64,000 nucleotides of DNA from Cliona cf. orientalis. Lineage: Eukaryota > Porifera > Demospongiae > Clionaida > Clionaidae. The notes under the pieces were generated by a model, which did not search any database, was not told the DNA's origin, and was given only the letters and a program-made list of their open reading frames with translations. The stretch lies in the NCBI GenBank assembly GCA_963930775.1, contig OZ005691.1, positions 806,001 to 870,000 on the forward strand, written 5' to 3'. Below are positions 42,680 to 52,698 of this stretch, piece by piece. Made by a program: the position numbers and the translations under genes. Position 1 is the first letter of the stretch; each line of letters starts with the position of its first letter.

Positions 42680-43164
42680 TATATCCCGTGGGCATTAGCT
42701 ACCATGGATACCGAAAAGAAGAAGAAAGAACCCATATGATCTATGGTCGTATCAGTCTACTAAGCCGCTCTCTGAGTCAGCTCGATCGTTCTTTAGAGCG
42801 CCCCGTGGCTGAGGGGTGTGGTCAAATCGACACTAAACTCGATCGCGTGATAAGCACCATTGAGTTCAGAATCTGATATTCGTCGCTCAAGCTATTGCCT
42901 AGCGCAGAAGCAAGGTTACCTATTGCCATGCCAAAGCTTCTACGCGGTAAGCTTACCTTGGTATGTATGTAGCTCTCTCAGTCTGTGTAGACTCGCGGCC
43001 GATTGACGATACGACTCCGCCCATCGCTTCGAACTGCTTTGTGCTTTTTCCTGCCATTCTTCCCGCTACACGCTCCATTAATACAGCTTTACAGAGCCCC
43101 ACAGAATCGCTGAAGAAGCGGCTATTCATATGAAGAACTAGTGATCATTTTGCATAGAGGTATG
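42680..43164. other. intergenic, no gene supported
   Basis: A 62-codon plus frame (42688-42876) has no recognisable features. Otherwise mixed-composition unique DNA. Confidence 0.4.
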
Positions 43165-43515
43165 CAGTGGCGGATCCAGGGGTGGTGCCTAGGGTGCCTG
43201 GGCACCACCCTAAGCTGTGGCAGATTTAGGGTGCCAGGGGGTTCCTAGGGTTCCATGGAACGCACCAAGTACTGATTGATAGGCTAAATGGAGCCCCCCC
43301 CTCTCTGTCTATAAACTAAGAAAACTACTGCTATGGCTCACCTTAGCATGCTTTAGCAGTTCAAAAACAGATCGATTGGACTGGTAGGACTGACAGTTTC
43401 TCTCAAAACGATCGAAATGGGCGTGGTTTTACCTCAAAGTGGGTGTGGCTTCAAAAATTTCGCGCGCAACTGCATTATAGGAACCCCCCTCCTACAAATC
43501 CTGGATCCGCCACTG
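43165..43515. mobile_element. MITE of the CAGTGGCGGATCC family
   Basis: Inverted ends CAGTGGCGGATCCAGG and CCTGGATCCGCCACTG, flanked by a direct GGTATG (43159-43164 and 43516-43521). 351 bp, non-coding. Confidence 0.9.
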
Positions 43516-43579
43516 GGTATGAATACTGTCACAGATTAACACCTACTCACACGTTTCTAGGTGCAATTTTGCTCTAAAA

Positions 43580-43925
43580 GTTACTGGTTTTTGGCTTACT
43601 TTTGCTTCTCATTCACAGTAGAACTGAATTTTCAACTATCACAACCCAGAACCATAAAATTCAACCTTTTTGGATCAGTGTGATACTAAAACTGTGTGCT
43701 TTCGTTAAAGTTATCTTGCGTCATTTTTGGGTCAAAATTATCCACTACGCACTTTTTTTACATTAATATCAAGTATAGGGAATGATTTTGGGGTCATAAC
43801 TATAACCAAAATATCAAAAATCACAAGTCAGTACCATAACATTTGATCTTTCCTGATCAATTTGATACCTTAAGTGTATGAATTAACCATTGTTAAGTTG
43901 CGTCATTTTTGGGTTGAAGTTGCCA
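43580..43925 (+). repeat. diverged tandem pair, about 180 bp each
   Basis: Two neighbouring segments share the order: CATAA(AA)TT, TTGATCTTTCC/TTTTTGGATCAG, GATAC, and TTGCGTCATTTTTGGGT (about 43719 and 43897). An old tandem duplication; no gene. Confidence 0.5.
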
Positions 43926-44255
43926 GATGTATAGTAACAAGTGCAGATCAGCCAAATTAAAACCACAAAAGAATGGGAAACAGAGTACTATATGATTAGG
44001 TTATCAGCAACTGCCTATATACAATGATTCTAAAGCTAGAAAACCATCCAGTATGATTTACTATGTTACTAGCTATACTGCTCTGTTCTAGTGTAGCATA
44101 TCACAGCAGTGGCCACACCCCCATAGAGCTTATTAACACGCATTGACACTACAAAGGTGTGATGATCACTTTATAGTACACACTTCTTGATATGCTTTGA
44201 TCCTCGGCAATACTTTTGCCTGAAGCGCATTTGACAGTGCAATATGACTTTGCGG

Positions 44256-44698
44256 TTAGGCCCCAATTCGTTGATTATTAGTTTCTCATCAACCGCCCGC
44301 ATCAATTTTTCAAGTTAGAATTTGTCACCATTATTTCATTAGTGCATTCCAATGATGTAATAAAAGGCGTGGACAATCACATGACCGACCTTGTGCAGCA
44401 GTTAGCTACAATGTTGTTGAAGAGCTAGGGGGTGCTATGGCTCTGGTAAGCATCTGTGTACTGCCTAACCATGCTACTTTCATGACTGACACTCTTGATG
44501 CCACTTTTGTGACTAGTATACTGTTTGTGTGTGCCAATAGCAATGTTTGCCCAGGCAGCACCATGCATTTTATGTGCCTTTCAAGTGTTGCATAAGTTGT
44601 GGTCAACATTAATTAAATAATGGTAATACCCGCCCGCTCGCATGGTATGTTGGGAAACTACCTGATGAGAAACTAGTAATCAAGGAATTGGGGCCTTA
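44256..44698. mobile_element. TTAGGCC-type MITE
   Basis: Inverted ends GGCCCCAATTCGTTGATTA and TAATCAAGGAATTGGGGCC, each followed inward by TAGTTTCTCATC. Same family as 35388-35694. Short frames inside show no family resemblance. Confidence 0.85.
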
Positions 44699-44699
44699 G

Positions 44700-45600
44700 T
44701 GCAATATCGTTGCGGTTAGTGCAATATGGCATATATTTTACTTAGCAACAACATAGTAACGGGATATAAGACTTTATACCAGCACAGTTAACTATAATAA
44801 CAATATTATTATTATTATCTTATCACATTGCATGTTAACCGCCCCCACCCTCGCAAAGTGGTCACATTCTTGTGGCTTATGTAAGCAATAACGAGTACCG
44901 GTATACTGATAAGAGACTAACTATCGTACATGTAGACTAGTGAGTGTAGAAAGTGCACGTTTGCTCAGGCATGTGTGCTAGGAAAGAGGTCATCATATAC
45001 TTATATACTATAGCTGGCCAGACGCACCACCATAAACATTCACAATATTTATTAAAATTAATATAGAACCGATAAAAATATGGAAATCCAGCATGAAAGC
45101 AGAAAGTGTATTATAGATTCTATTGAACCCCCCCCCCCCCCCCCCGGGGGGGGGGGGGGGGGGGGGGAGTCAAGAGATTCATTCACTCTAGATCCATTTC
45201 TCTTGCAGACTATTACTTATATTACACCCTATTTATCACGAGTGCAAGCTCTCACCCTCAGCGACTACTAACAGCTAATGGTGTCTGTCCAAAGAGAGAT
45301 GAATTTCCAACCGTTGGGTTGGCACAAGCATTAATGCAAATTAGGTGTAGTAACTGCATGCAGACATGTCTGCAGATATATCAGTGAACCTTAATGTAAC
45401 AGTAAAATTATCATAAGTATTTAATAATAGTGTAAACGGTTAGCTATGTTCTAGAAGTTCTGCTAGGGAATTAGGTATATTATTATGTATGCTTAGTCAT
45501 AGTGTTAGAGTATGCAATACCTTGTAGTCTCTATAATATCTATTAAAGTCATATATCACGTGCAGAGTATGAAAGATATTATACTGGCTACGAGGATAAA
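44700..45600. other. intergenic with C/G homopolymer hairpin
   Basis: No gene. Holds the C18-G22 run at 45128-45167. Confidence 0.5.
45128..45167. repeat. C18-G22 homopolymer palindrome
   Basis: Eighteen C followed directly by twenty-two G. Such a sequence can fold on itself and also marks possible sequencing or assembly trouble. Confidence 0.95.
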
Positions 45601-45627
45601 CCTGCAGAGCTACAATGCATGGGTACT

Positions 45628-45825
45628 CATGGAACTGTTGGAGCTTTTGGCGCCCCTGGTGCTCCATCTGCTCCACCCTCTCCAGGTGGTCCCTTGGCTC
45701 CGGAATCACCCAGATCACCTGAGCTACCTGTGGCCCAGGATCACCAGCACGTCCAACTCCTCCCTTTGATCCCTTTGGTCCAACGTCTCCACGAGATCCA
45801 TCAGGGTCTGGTGGACCTGGAGGAC
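45628..45825 (-). pseudogene. collagen-like Gly-X-Y exon fragment
   Basis: On the minus strand an acceptor-like ACATACAG at the 45826 side is followed by GPPGPPDPDGSRGDVGPKG, SKGGVGRAGDPGPQ, then a frame shift, then GDLGDSGAKGPPGEGGADGA. The Gly-every-third-residue pattern is unmistakable for the collagen triple helix. The frame shift near 45715 and a stop after APTVP, and no neighbouring collagen exons, make a dead fragment likely. A real short exon ending at CAG/GTAGCT is the alternative. Confidence 0.7.
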
Positions 45826-45829
45826 CTGT

Positions 45830-46440
45830 ATGTAGCTAGCTAGACCCATAGATCACTGATCTGGCATAGGGGATGAGCTGATGCCACAATTGCAAGCTAG
45901 TTACTAAAAAGATCTAATAATTAAGAGTTGAGCCATAGAGTTCTAGAACACAATGTACAACGTAACTGTTAATAAAAATTTAATATTAGTGTTAACGTTG
46001 CTACAATAATGCATGCATTATGGTCATATATGCATGCTGCCCGTGTCCATGAGCCACTTAGGTGGGTAGGGAGAGTTTCCATGGAACAAAAGAGCTTTTC
46101 AACCTACCACCCCTAGTTCTCAAGGCTAGGCACCTATGTGGCTCTGCCTTTTGCTTAAATTAGGTTTGCCTGAGCAGGCAGTGAGATGGTTTTCCCCTTA
46201 GGTTTGGATTGGTAGTAGAAGATAAACCTACTGAATTTTCATGCATGCACAATAAATTAAACTGAAAATGAAGGTAATGATTCTCTATCTAGGGTATTTA
46301 TATTTTACTGAGCAGTCAACCAATCCTTTAATAGCTATCTCCAAACACGTTTCCTTCAGCCACAACAACACCAAGTCTGGTACCTTCAATAACTTAAAGC
46401 TAGTTCAGCCTCCTATTCAACACTGGCGATAGAGACAAAC
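45830..46440. other. duplicated non-coding segment
   Basis: Corresponds to about 54787-54990 (ATAGATCACTGATCTGG, GAGTTGAGCCAT). No gene. Confidence 0.55.
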
Positions 46441-46447
46441 AATTCTA

Positions 46448-46560
46448 CTTCTACAGATTTATACTGCACCTCTGGAACTAACTACCTCCCATTGACCTAA
46501 ATTTATCATTCAGAAAGCAATTAATCAATATCTTTTGGAAGTCGTTTCTCATAAAATTCA
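46448..46560 (+). mobile_element. non-LTR retrotransposon remnant upstream of paralogue 7
   Basis: The plus frame reads LHLWN, stop, LPPIDLNLSFRKQL, INIFWKSFLIKF: the closing stretch of a non-LTR ORF2 with one stop. The same remnant lies upstream of paralogue 8, split by a transposon (55790-55915 and 61370-61410). The remnant is therefore older than the duplication. Confidence 0.65.
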
Positions 46561-46662
46561 ATGACAGGTCAAGGTGAAAGCAACGCGCCAACACTGCGCA
46601 TGCGCACTGATATGACAAACCCGCCACCTCCCGCATGGTACCGACATTGCGGGGCTATATAT
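46559..46662 (+). promoter_or_regulatory. conserved promoter block of paralogue 7
   Basis: Shared almost base for base with 61755-61835. Contains a perfect NRF1-type palindrome TGCGCATGCGCA (46595-46606) and a TATATAT box (46656-46662) about 100 bp before the ATG at 46761. Confidence 0.55.
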
Positions 46663-46760
46663 CGCGGACTCACCAGAGCTGTTACATCCGTTTTGTTGGA
46701 TTGGAGTCTCTACCAGGCTACTCTGCAAATCCCACCCGTGCTCAATTTCGTCGATCGAAG

Positions 46761-47945
46761 ATGCGCGCATTCGATTCCATTGCCAAGAAGCTGGCCATTC
46801 CAATGGTCGTGCTGTTCGAGCTAGGCTGGATCATCTACACTGGCGGTTTGGGTTCGTATATGCATCTACAAGTCGTCGAAAATATAGACCGTTTCGATAG
46901 CCGCTATCCGAGTTATGATCAGCAGAGTGCGTCGGATGCGCACAAAGTACTGAGGGACCCAGTACTCTTTTCGCAATATTTTGCGCTGGTCGGCGGGCAG
47001 TTTGTCGCTGTCCTTTTTCTCATCCACGCTGCGCTGCCATTGAACACAGCTAGCTACGTTGTCGGCGTCCTCTCCTCCATTCTGAACGTCATCTACTTCG
47101 TGTCCATTGGATATTTGATTGTATGGAGCGTGAATGAGGTGAGGTTAATTAGCGCCATCTTGGAGTCCCCCTACCAGTCCTACTCTCCCGACTACTCTGA
47201 ATTGTCAAGCGAAGCTCTAAGGAGGTATTTGCGAGCTTTTAGATGCGTTCTCTCGGGGACAATCATCATGACAATCAGCTGGGGGATCATTCAGTTGTTT
47301 ACCTTCTTTTACAAGCCCCCACAAAACAAGACGAATCTGTGGCAAGTAGTTCGAGAGTTTTCGCGAAATTTATCCACGTCCTCTTCACAGGCGAAAGCGA
47401 AACTCGATGAATTAATTCGACTGAGTACAGTCCCACTGCTCATTCTCTCAGCAATTGGATGGGCAGTGTGCACTGCAGGACTATACAGACTCTATGACAA
47501 TAATCGTTCATCGATAATTATTCAACAATACGATTTTGCAACTTGGGCCACTTTCTTCGTAACCCCCCTCCTGTACTTTGCAGCTCTATTCCATGCTGGA
47601 TGCTCGGGAGATGCTAGCACAATGAGTGGTGTCTTTGCTGCCATTTTCAATGTGTTCTTTGTCCTTAACATGGGCTGTACGGTTGTTGCCGTTTGCATAT
47701 GGAAATATACTCTGGATCAGTCAAATTCAACCTTTCAAGTGTCTGAGGAGGATATACACAATTCTAATCTTGTCCTGGGTGGTGGCATAGTCTGCCTTCT
47801 CTTCTGGACCATCGTTCACACTGCTTGGCTCTTTTATCGCATCGATACGTTAGCAGATCACGGCAGGTTGCAGCCAAACAGAGATGCTGAATACTCACAA
47901 CCAATTGTTCATGTCCAGCAAAATTCATACGGTGCAGCTAATTAA
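46761..47945 (+). CDS. 8-TM duplicated-module membrane protein, subfamily B (paralogue 7), short tail
   Basis: Single-exon, 394 aa from the ATG at 46761 (MRAFDSIAKKLAIPMVVLFE). A longer frame opens at 46635, but the family start signature and the TATA box position favour 46761. Conserved blocks: ELGWIIYTGGLGSY, QYFALVGGQFVAVLFLIHAA, SYVVGVLSSILNVIYFVSIG, LSGTIIMTISWGIIQLFTFF, LLILSAIGWAVCTAGLY, FVTPLLYFAALFHAGCSG, STMSGVFAAIFNVFFVLNMG, LGGGIVCLLFWTIVHTAWLF. Outer loop 1-2 is longer than in paralogues 5 and 6. The tail ends QQNSYGAAN: compared with paralogue 8, about 130 bp between the Tyr-Gly and the final Ala-Asn codons are gone, and with them the PPPY motif. Function unknown. Confidence 0.87.
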   Translation: MRAFDSIAKKLAIPMVVLFELGWIIYTGGLGSYMHLQVVENIDRFDSRYPSYDQQSASDAHKVLRDPVLFSQYFALVGGQFVAVLFLIHAALPLNTASYVVGVLSSILNVIYFVSIGYLIVWSVNEVRLISAILESPYQSYSPDYSELSSEALRRYLRAFRCVLSGTIIMTISWGIIQLFTFFYKPPQNKTNLWQVVREFSRNLSTSSSQAKAKLDELIRLSTVPLLILSAIGWAVCTAGLYRLYDNNRSSIIIQQYDFATWATFFVTPLLYFAALFHAGCSGDASTMSGVFAAIFNVFFVLNMGCTVVAVCIWKYTLDQSNSTFQVSEEDIHNSNLVLGGGIVCLLFWTIVHTAWLFYRIDTLADHGRLQPNRDAEYSQPIVHVQQNSYGAAN

Positions 47946-48333
47946 CGAATGAAAATACTGTCACACATGTGCATTTGAACACTGCATAGCTATTATAGTA
48001 AGTAGCTACAAGTCAGACTCGAAACATTACTAGCTATAGATCTTAAGCCCCCAGTTGAATAGGCATTTGATTTAATTTTAATAAAGTAGCTAGCTGTTGC
48101 TGATATTATTATATCATTGTGTACATGCATGTAATCAAAAAGATTTTTTTGCTATTTTTGTGACCCATTGAAGAGTAATTTCAACCCAATAATAATTGAT
48201 TTTTCTCAATAATTTCAGTTCGACGTAATAGAGTTTATTGGAGACTCACTGGTTACTGTTTAATTCTTTTTCAGTAGGTATAAATAAGCGGAGTGAATAT
48301 ATGCAGAGGAAGGTAAATTATTCTTAAGTTATA
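47946..48333. other. 3' flank of paralogue 7
   Basis: Related to 63261-63500. No gene. Confidence 0.5.
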
Positions 48334-48475
48334 GTTAACACACCCCTACTAGTGCTGTATGGAATATAATGCACGAGTGCAGTAACCACATACAGCACGA
48401 GGGCGAAGCCCGAGGGCTGTATGTGGTTACGCACGAGTACATTATTCCATACAGCACTAGTAGGGTGTGTTAACT
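48334..48475. mobile_element. hairpin MITE, GCACGAGGGC core
   Basis: Near-perfect palindrome from GTTAACACACCCCTACTAGT to its inverse ending at 48475, with loop GCACGAGGGCGAAGCCCGAG. Relative of 42552-42679. Confidence 0.9.
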
Positions 48476-49079
48476 GGTTTGTATCCCCACTATTGTAATA
48501 GCACTACAAGTGTGGTGTCCGAGTGAGTCTGACCACTGGGCCAGGTACCAGTAGTACACTGTTAAAAATAGTGCGTTATGGTGACACACTTTTGGTGTGT
48601 TAGTACAGGTACTTAAATTTAACACACCAAATGTGTGTCAGTCAACACACTCTGTTTGGTGTGCTCTACAACACTGAAATAGTGTGTTGCACAGCACTCA
48701 TTTAGTGTGTTCAGTAGGGATTCTGGTGTGCTTCTGTAACATGCAACAATGTGTATTAAATTTCATTTCAAAATTAAAATGTTCCAATAACAACACTACA
48801 ATAGTTATAAATAATAATTATTCGTTCAAAAGACATGATTGTAATACTATTACTAGTACTTTTACTGTTCGGAAGCTTTCGTTGGTGTTCAATTATACAC
48901 CCCAACTTTGGAGAAACAATGATCTTGCTGCTGCTACTGTTATTTCATCTAAGGAGAAAAACAGAAAAAAACATTGACTCAACCAGCTGAATTAGCGTGT
49001 ACGGGTGGCCATGATTATTCATAGACATACATAATTAAGGATAATGGAAATAGACGGGATGCAGGGACAGAATAAGCAG

Positions 49080-49425
49080 TAGTCTTGTGCCCAGCCCCCT
49101 TTTACGCACGTGGAGAGAAGGGGTCTGGACAAACATGTATAGGGCCCGAGTCGCCCGTGCAACATACAGTGCACTCCAATCAGATGCACGGATCAAATCA
49201 CATGACTGCACGGGTATGAATGGAATGCAAATTAATGACTGTGCGCGTGCGCATTTGTACACGATAGAACCCTTGGTACCCAATGGAATGTTAATTTATT
49301 CGCATTTCTTATTTACGCACACCAGAAATATGTGACATCATGCATTTCTCGGCGACACGGGCCCTATACACGTTTGTCCAGACCCTTCTCTCCGCGTGCA
49401 TGAAAGGGGGTTGGGCATGAGACTA
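49080..49425. mobile_element. nested MITE with about 65-bp inverted ends
   Basis: The left arm starts TAGTCTTGTGCCCAGCCCCC and runs to about GGGCCCG at 49146; the right arm mirrors it, ending CATGAGACTA. It lies inside the 48555-50620 element. The TAAGCAG on both sides may be a target duplication. Confidence 0.85.
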
Positions 49426-49429
49426 ATTA

Positions 49430-49850
49430 AGCAGTAGGAAAAGAGATAGGCATAAAAGAGAAAGAGATCTGCATGAGAGAGAGGTGAAACTCACCAGATT
49501 AACATGTGTTTGGTAGTATGACGCAACAGGAGGCAAAGTTATGAGCACCAGGCAGCAGCTGTATCAGGTATAAATGAGAGAAAATCATTTACGCACTAGA
49601 CCCTCAACAAGAGGAGGAAGAGAGAGAGAAGCAGGGAGGGAGGGAGAGAGAGACGTTGGGTATGGAACTTACCAGATCGACATATTGGGTAGTATGGCAC
49701 TCCAGAATTACAAACAGCAGGTGGAATCTGTACCATGCAATGAGAGAAAAATCACCTTATGCATTTGATATCATGACAGAAGGAAAGAGAACTTCAGTAA
49801 GAGAGGATAGAGAGAGAGAGAAATCAACAAAACTTGCTTACCTAGCATAA
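49430..49850 (+). repeat. GA-rich diverged tandem repeats
   Basis: Purine-rich DNA (GAGAGA runs) with two diverged copies of a block containing ACTCACCAGATTAACAT / ACTTACCAGATCGACAT followed by TGGGTAGTATG. No coding evidence. Confidence 0.6.
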
Positions 49851-50620
49851 TGTAACATCTTAGCTTGATAGCATCAGCAGTTGCATCATTTATGTGCCGG
49901 GGAGCAGCCTGGGAGAGAAACTTTTAAATTGATAAATATGGCCCTAAAGTAGAGAAGGGTGAGAGAACATTTTCATTCAGGTATTGAAACGATTGCTCCA
50001 TGCTTCTTATGGCCATTAATCTGGGCAATAATGGATTGTAAGCATATTTTACTCTAAAATACCACCCCCTGCATGTAAGTAAACTCTAAAAGGGAGGCCA
50101 GTCCAGAGACAGTGACCGAAAAAGATGGCAAGTTTAGCTTGCAACTAGCTACAGCTTCCTAAAAGACTGGTGGTACTTATTTGGAGTAGCAGAGGGAATA
50201 AACCATTTATGCTGCACATAAATATTATCTTAACCGCTTACTAAACTCACTTATGCAGTTAGAAATCACCATTTCACTATCAGAGAGCTGGCCAAAGATT
50301 CAAACTGGAGAGCAGCTGCCACAGAGCTAATCAATATGCGCATGCGTAATTAACCCAATGACGTAATGATCATGATAGCCCCGCCCCCATAGCCATACCA
50401 ACTCCCCTGTGAGTGTATCATAACACGCACACAAGTGTGCACTTTTGCACACCTACTATTAAAGTGTGTCAGATAGCACACTTCCTATGTACTGAGTGAA
50501 CATGTGTGTCCAGCAACACACTTCGTGTGTCAGTGGAACACAAGTGTGTTATACAACACACTAGTGAAATCTGACCACAAAATTTAGTGTGTTGAACAAC
50601 ACACCATTTTTAACAGTGTA

Positions 50621-51254
50621 GTCAGCTGTACCACAGGGATTGCCAATATCATGATATTGCCCTAGCCACAGGGCAATATCCAGTATATTGCCCTGGTGGT
50701 AGCTTTGATCTACGTCATAGGTGGGATACAATGGCCGGTTAAACGTTTAAGGTTCCCATTATTTTATATAGTCTAATATATGATTGTATCCCGATTGAAC
50801 TCCTCTGCACTAGCTAATTTCCATAAAATATAAGTTGTAAAATCTGGAATATTCTGAATCACAATGAGATTTCCTGATGCTAAATTAAATGGTTAATGAT
50901 CTAGAAAGGAAGCATGAAACGAGACAACCACATATTAATTATGGTCAAAATTTTTTACAATGTAATAATTAGCTAATCCAAGTCGGCTATAATATTATTA
51001 CATTCTATAATAGCTATTATACACCACAGAACACCCCTGCAAGGCCTGCAAAATCCATTAACTCATCCTCAGAATTGTTAGCTATATTATTATACTGGTA
51101 TATATGTGACCTGCTATGAGAAAAGGGACCATTCATGTTAGCATGAAGCAAGATCAATTTTCATCATGACAATGTCCAACTTGCTTTCTACAAATGTAGT
51201 AGTGAGTAGCTATACTTGTATCGGCGTATTGGCACCAACCAAGAGCGGATTCAC
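50621..51254. other. intergenic, no gene seen
   Basis: Contains a small hairpin built on CAGGGCAATAT (about 50665-50700). GTGGGATACAAT...GGTTAAACG at about 50722 is an inverse of the left flank near 48470-48492, so the two lie as an outer inverted pair around the 48555-50620 element. Confidence 0.5.
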
Positions 51255-51280
51255 TTAGGCCAAGCAAAATTGATTATTAT

Positions 51281-52445
51281 AGGTTATACGAGAGTGCCTA
51301 CCTGCCATCGGAATTTCGCACCTAGCAGCCTAGGCTGCACGCGTTAATTAGGCTGCAGAAATCCAGCAATCCAGGATGGTAAAGGATGATAAAGGAAAAT
51401 GTGTGTATATAGGTACAGTCAGGGATAAAATAAAAACAGAGCCAGGTCAATGATAATGTGTGTATATATAGGTACATAACTATTATAGTGGGTATCTTTC
51501 TACTATGTGTTCCATGAGTTTTTCGAATAAATCACTTTGCTCATATCTTCTTCTCCAGAGACACTCGGCTAAATAGCTTTGGAAAAGGGTCGGGGAAGTG
51601 TTCATAACTCCCTGTTTCCTCATCATTCTCTTTGTACATGACCAGTGACCCTCTATTGATTGATGAAGTTTTGGGAATGATTAACCGTTTCATGGGAGTA
51701 GCCTGGGATTCGTCCAATTTCATGTACAAAGAGAATGATGAGGAAACAGGGAGTTATGAACACTTCCCCGACCCTTTATTCTCAACTACAGGAAGACGCA
51801 AATACAACCGTGGACGTCAAGTTGATGGGCAGTGGGTGTTTGGCGGTATCGAGAGGGGTACAACCAATGCCTTTATGCTGGTTGTCCCTGATCGTACCAG
51901 AAGCACCTTACTGCCCATTATCCAGCAGTATATTCGGTCTGGTACCACTATCATGTCTGATGAGTGGGCTGCCTACCGTGAAATTGGACGAATCCCAGGC
52001 TACTCCCATGAAACGGTTAATCATTCCCAAAACTTCATCAATCCTACCTCAGGAGCACATACTCAATCGATAGAGGGTCACTGGTCATGTACAAAGAGAA
52101 TGATGAGGAAACAGGGAGTTATGAACACTTCCCCGACCCTTTTCCAAAGCTATTTAGCCGAGTGTCTCTGGAGAAGAAGATATGAGCAAAGTGATTTATT
52201 CGAAAAACTCATGGAACACATAGTAGAAAGATACCCACTATAATAGTTATGTACCTATATATACACACATTATCATTGACCTGGCTCTGTTTTTATTTTA
52301 TCCCTGACTGTACCTATATACACACATTTTCCTTTATCATCCTTTACCATCCTGGATTGCTGGATTTCTGCAGCCTAATTAACGCGTGCAGCCTAGGCTG
52401 CTAGGTGCGAAATTCCGATGGCAGGTAGGCACTCTCGTATAACCT
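51281..52445 (+). mobile_element. fold-back Merlin/IS1016-type DNA transposon
   Basis: Two long arms are inverted copies: about 51281-51718 mirrors about 51984-52445. The outermost bases are AGGTTATACGAGAGTGCC and the inverse. The arms contain the 3' coding part of the transposase, so the left arm carries it backwards. A piece of the arm (about 51718-51775) is also repeated directly next to the coding centre. The element is therefore rearranged, not a simple TIR transposon. Confidence 0.8.
51776..52243 (+). pseudogene. ISXO2/Merlin-type transposase, 5' part lost
   Basis: The frame from about 51776 to the stop at 52243 reads as a DDE_Tnp_IS1595 (ISXO2-like) domain: RKYNRGRQVDGQWVFGGIER, TIMSDEWAAYREI (second Asp) and HTQSIEGHWSCTKRMMRK (acidic third position). 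In this family the first catalytic Asp lies just before the K-Y-N-R-G stretch (typically in an IDE motif). Here that position is replaced by arm sequence (HFPDPLFSTTG), so the first catalytic residue and the N-terminal part are missing. The upstream frame from 51632 is arm-derived and not the native protein. Confidence 0.8.
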
Positions 52446-52698
52446 AACCATTAGTTTCTCATCCTATATTCAGGAATTTCCCCAGGCGGGAGGGTGGCTT
52501 TTTATTTTATTTTTTGTCATGAATATCATTAAATGTATCATGAATTTCATTAAAAAATGGGCGAGTCTATGACGTAATGCCTCGTGCATTTTTTAATGAT
52601 AGTTTTAATGATATTCATGAATTAAAATGTGGTCAGGCGGAGGAAAAACTAGAGGCGGGCGGGGATGAGAAACTAATATTCAATTTTATTTGGCCTTA

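Larger units (their letters stand above)
48555..50620. mobile_element. 2.07-kb transposon with TACACTGTTAAAAAT ends
   Basis: Left end TACACTGTTAAAAATAGTG (48555) and inverted right end CACCATTTTTAACAGTGTA (ends 50620). Both subterminal regions (about 48590-48720 and 50405-50600) are packed with short GTGTG/CACAC motifs of the form TGTGTTG and CAACACAC. No transposase is visible; a nested element lies at 49080-49425 and GA-rich repeats at 49430-49850. Confidence 0.8.
51255..52698. mobile_element. TTAGGCC-type element split by a Merlin insertion
   Basis: Left end TTAGGCCAAGCAAAATTGATT (51255) and the matching inverted right end ATTCAATTTTATTTGGCCTTA (ends 52698), with the family TAGTTTCTCATC blocks. 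The left end is cut off at about 51280 where the Merlin-type element begins. Confidence 0.75.

Noticed and set aside
45512-45843. Plus-strand frame with GAFGAPGAPSAPPSPGGP
   Set aside because: It looks collagen-like but is only the complement of the minus-strand Gly-X-Y exon, which has the regular glycine spacing.
46635-46760. Longer N-terminus for paralogue 7 (and likewise 61785-61943 for paralogue 8)
   Set aside because: The extra residues lie across the NRF1/TATA promoter block, do not resemble other family members, and all B genes start at the (K/R/P)xFD(T/S) signature.
49087-49335. 82-codon frames on both strands inside the nested MITE
   Set aside because: They lie within inverted arms of a non-coding element and mirror each other.
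51281-52445. Bacterial contamination because of the ISXO2-like transposase
   Set aside because: The element is nested in an AT-rich eukaryotic MITE with relatives in the window, and Merlin elements of animals carry this domain.
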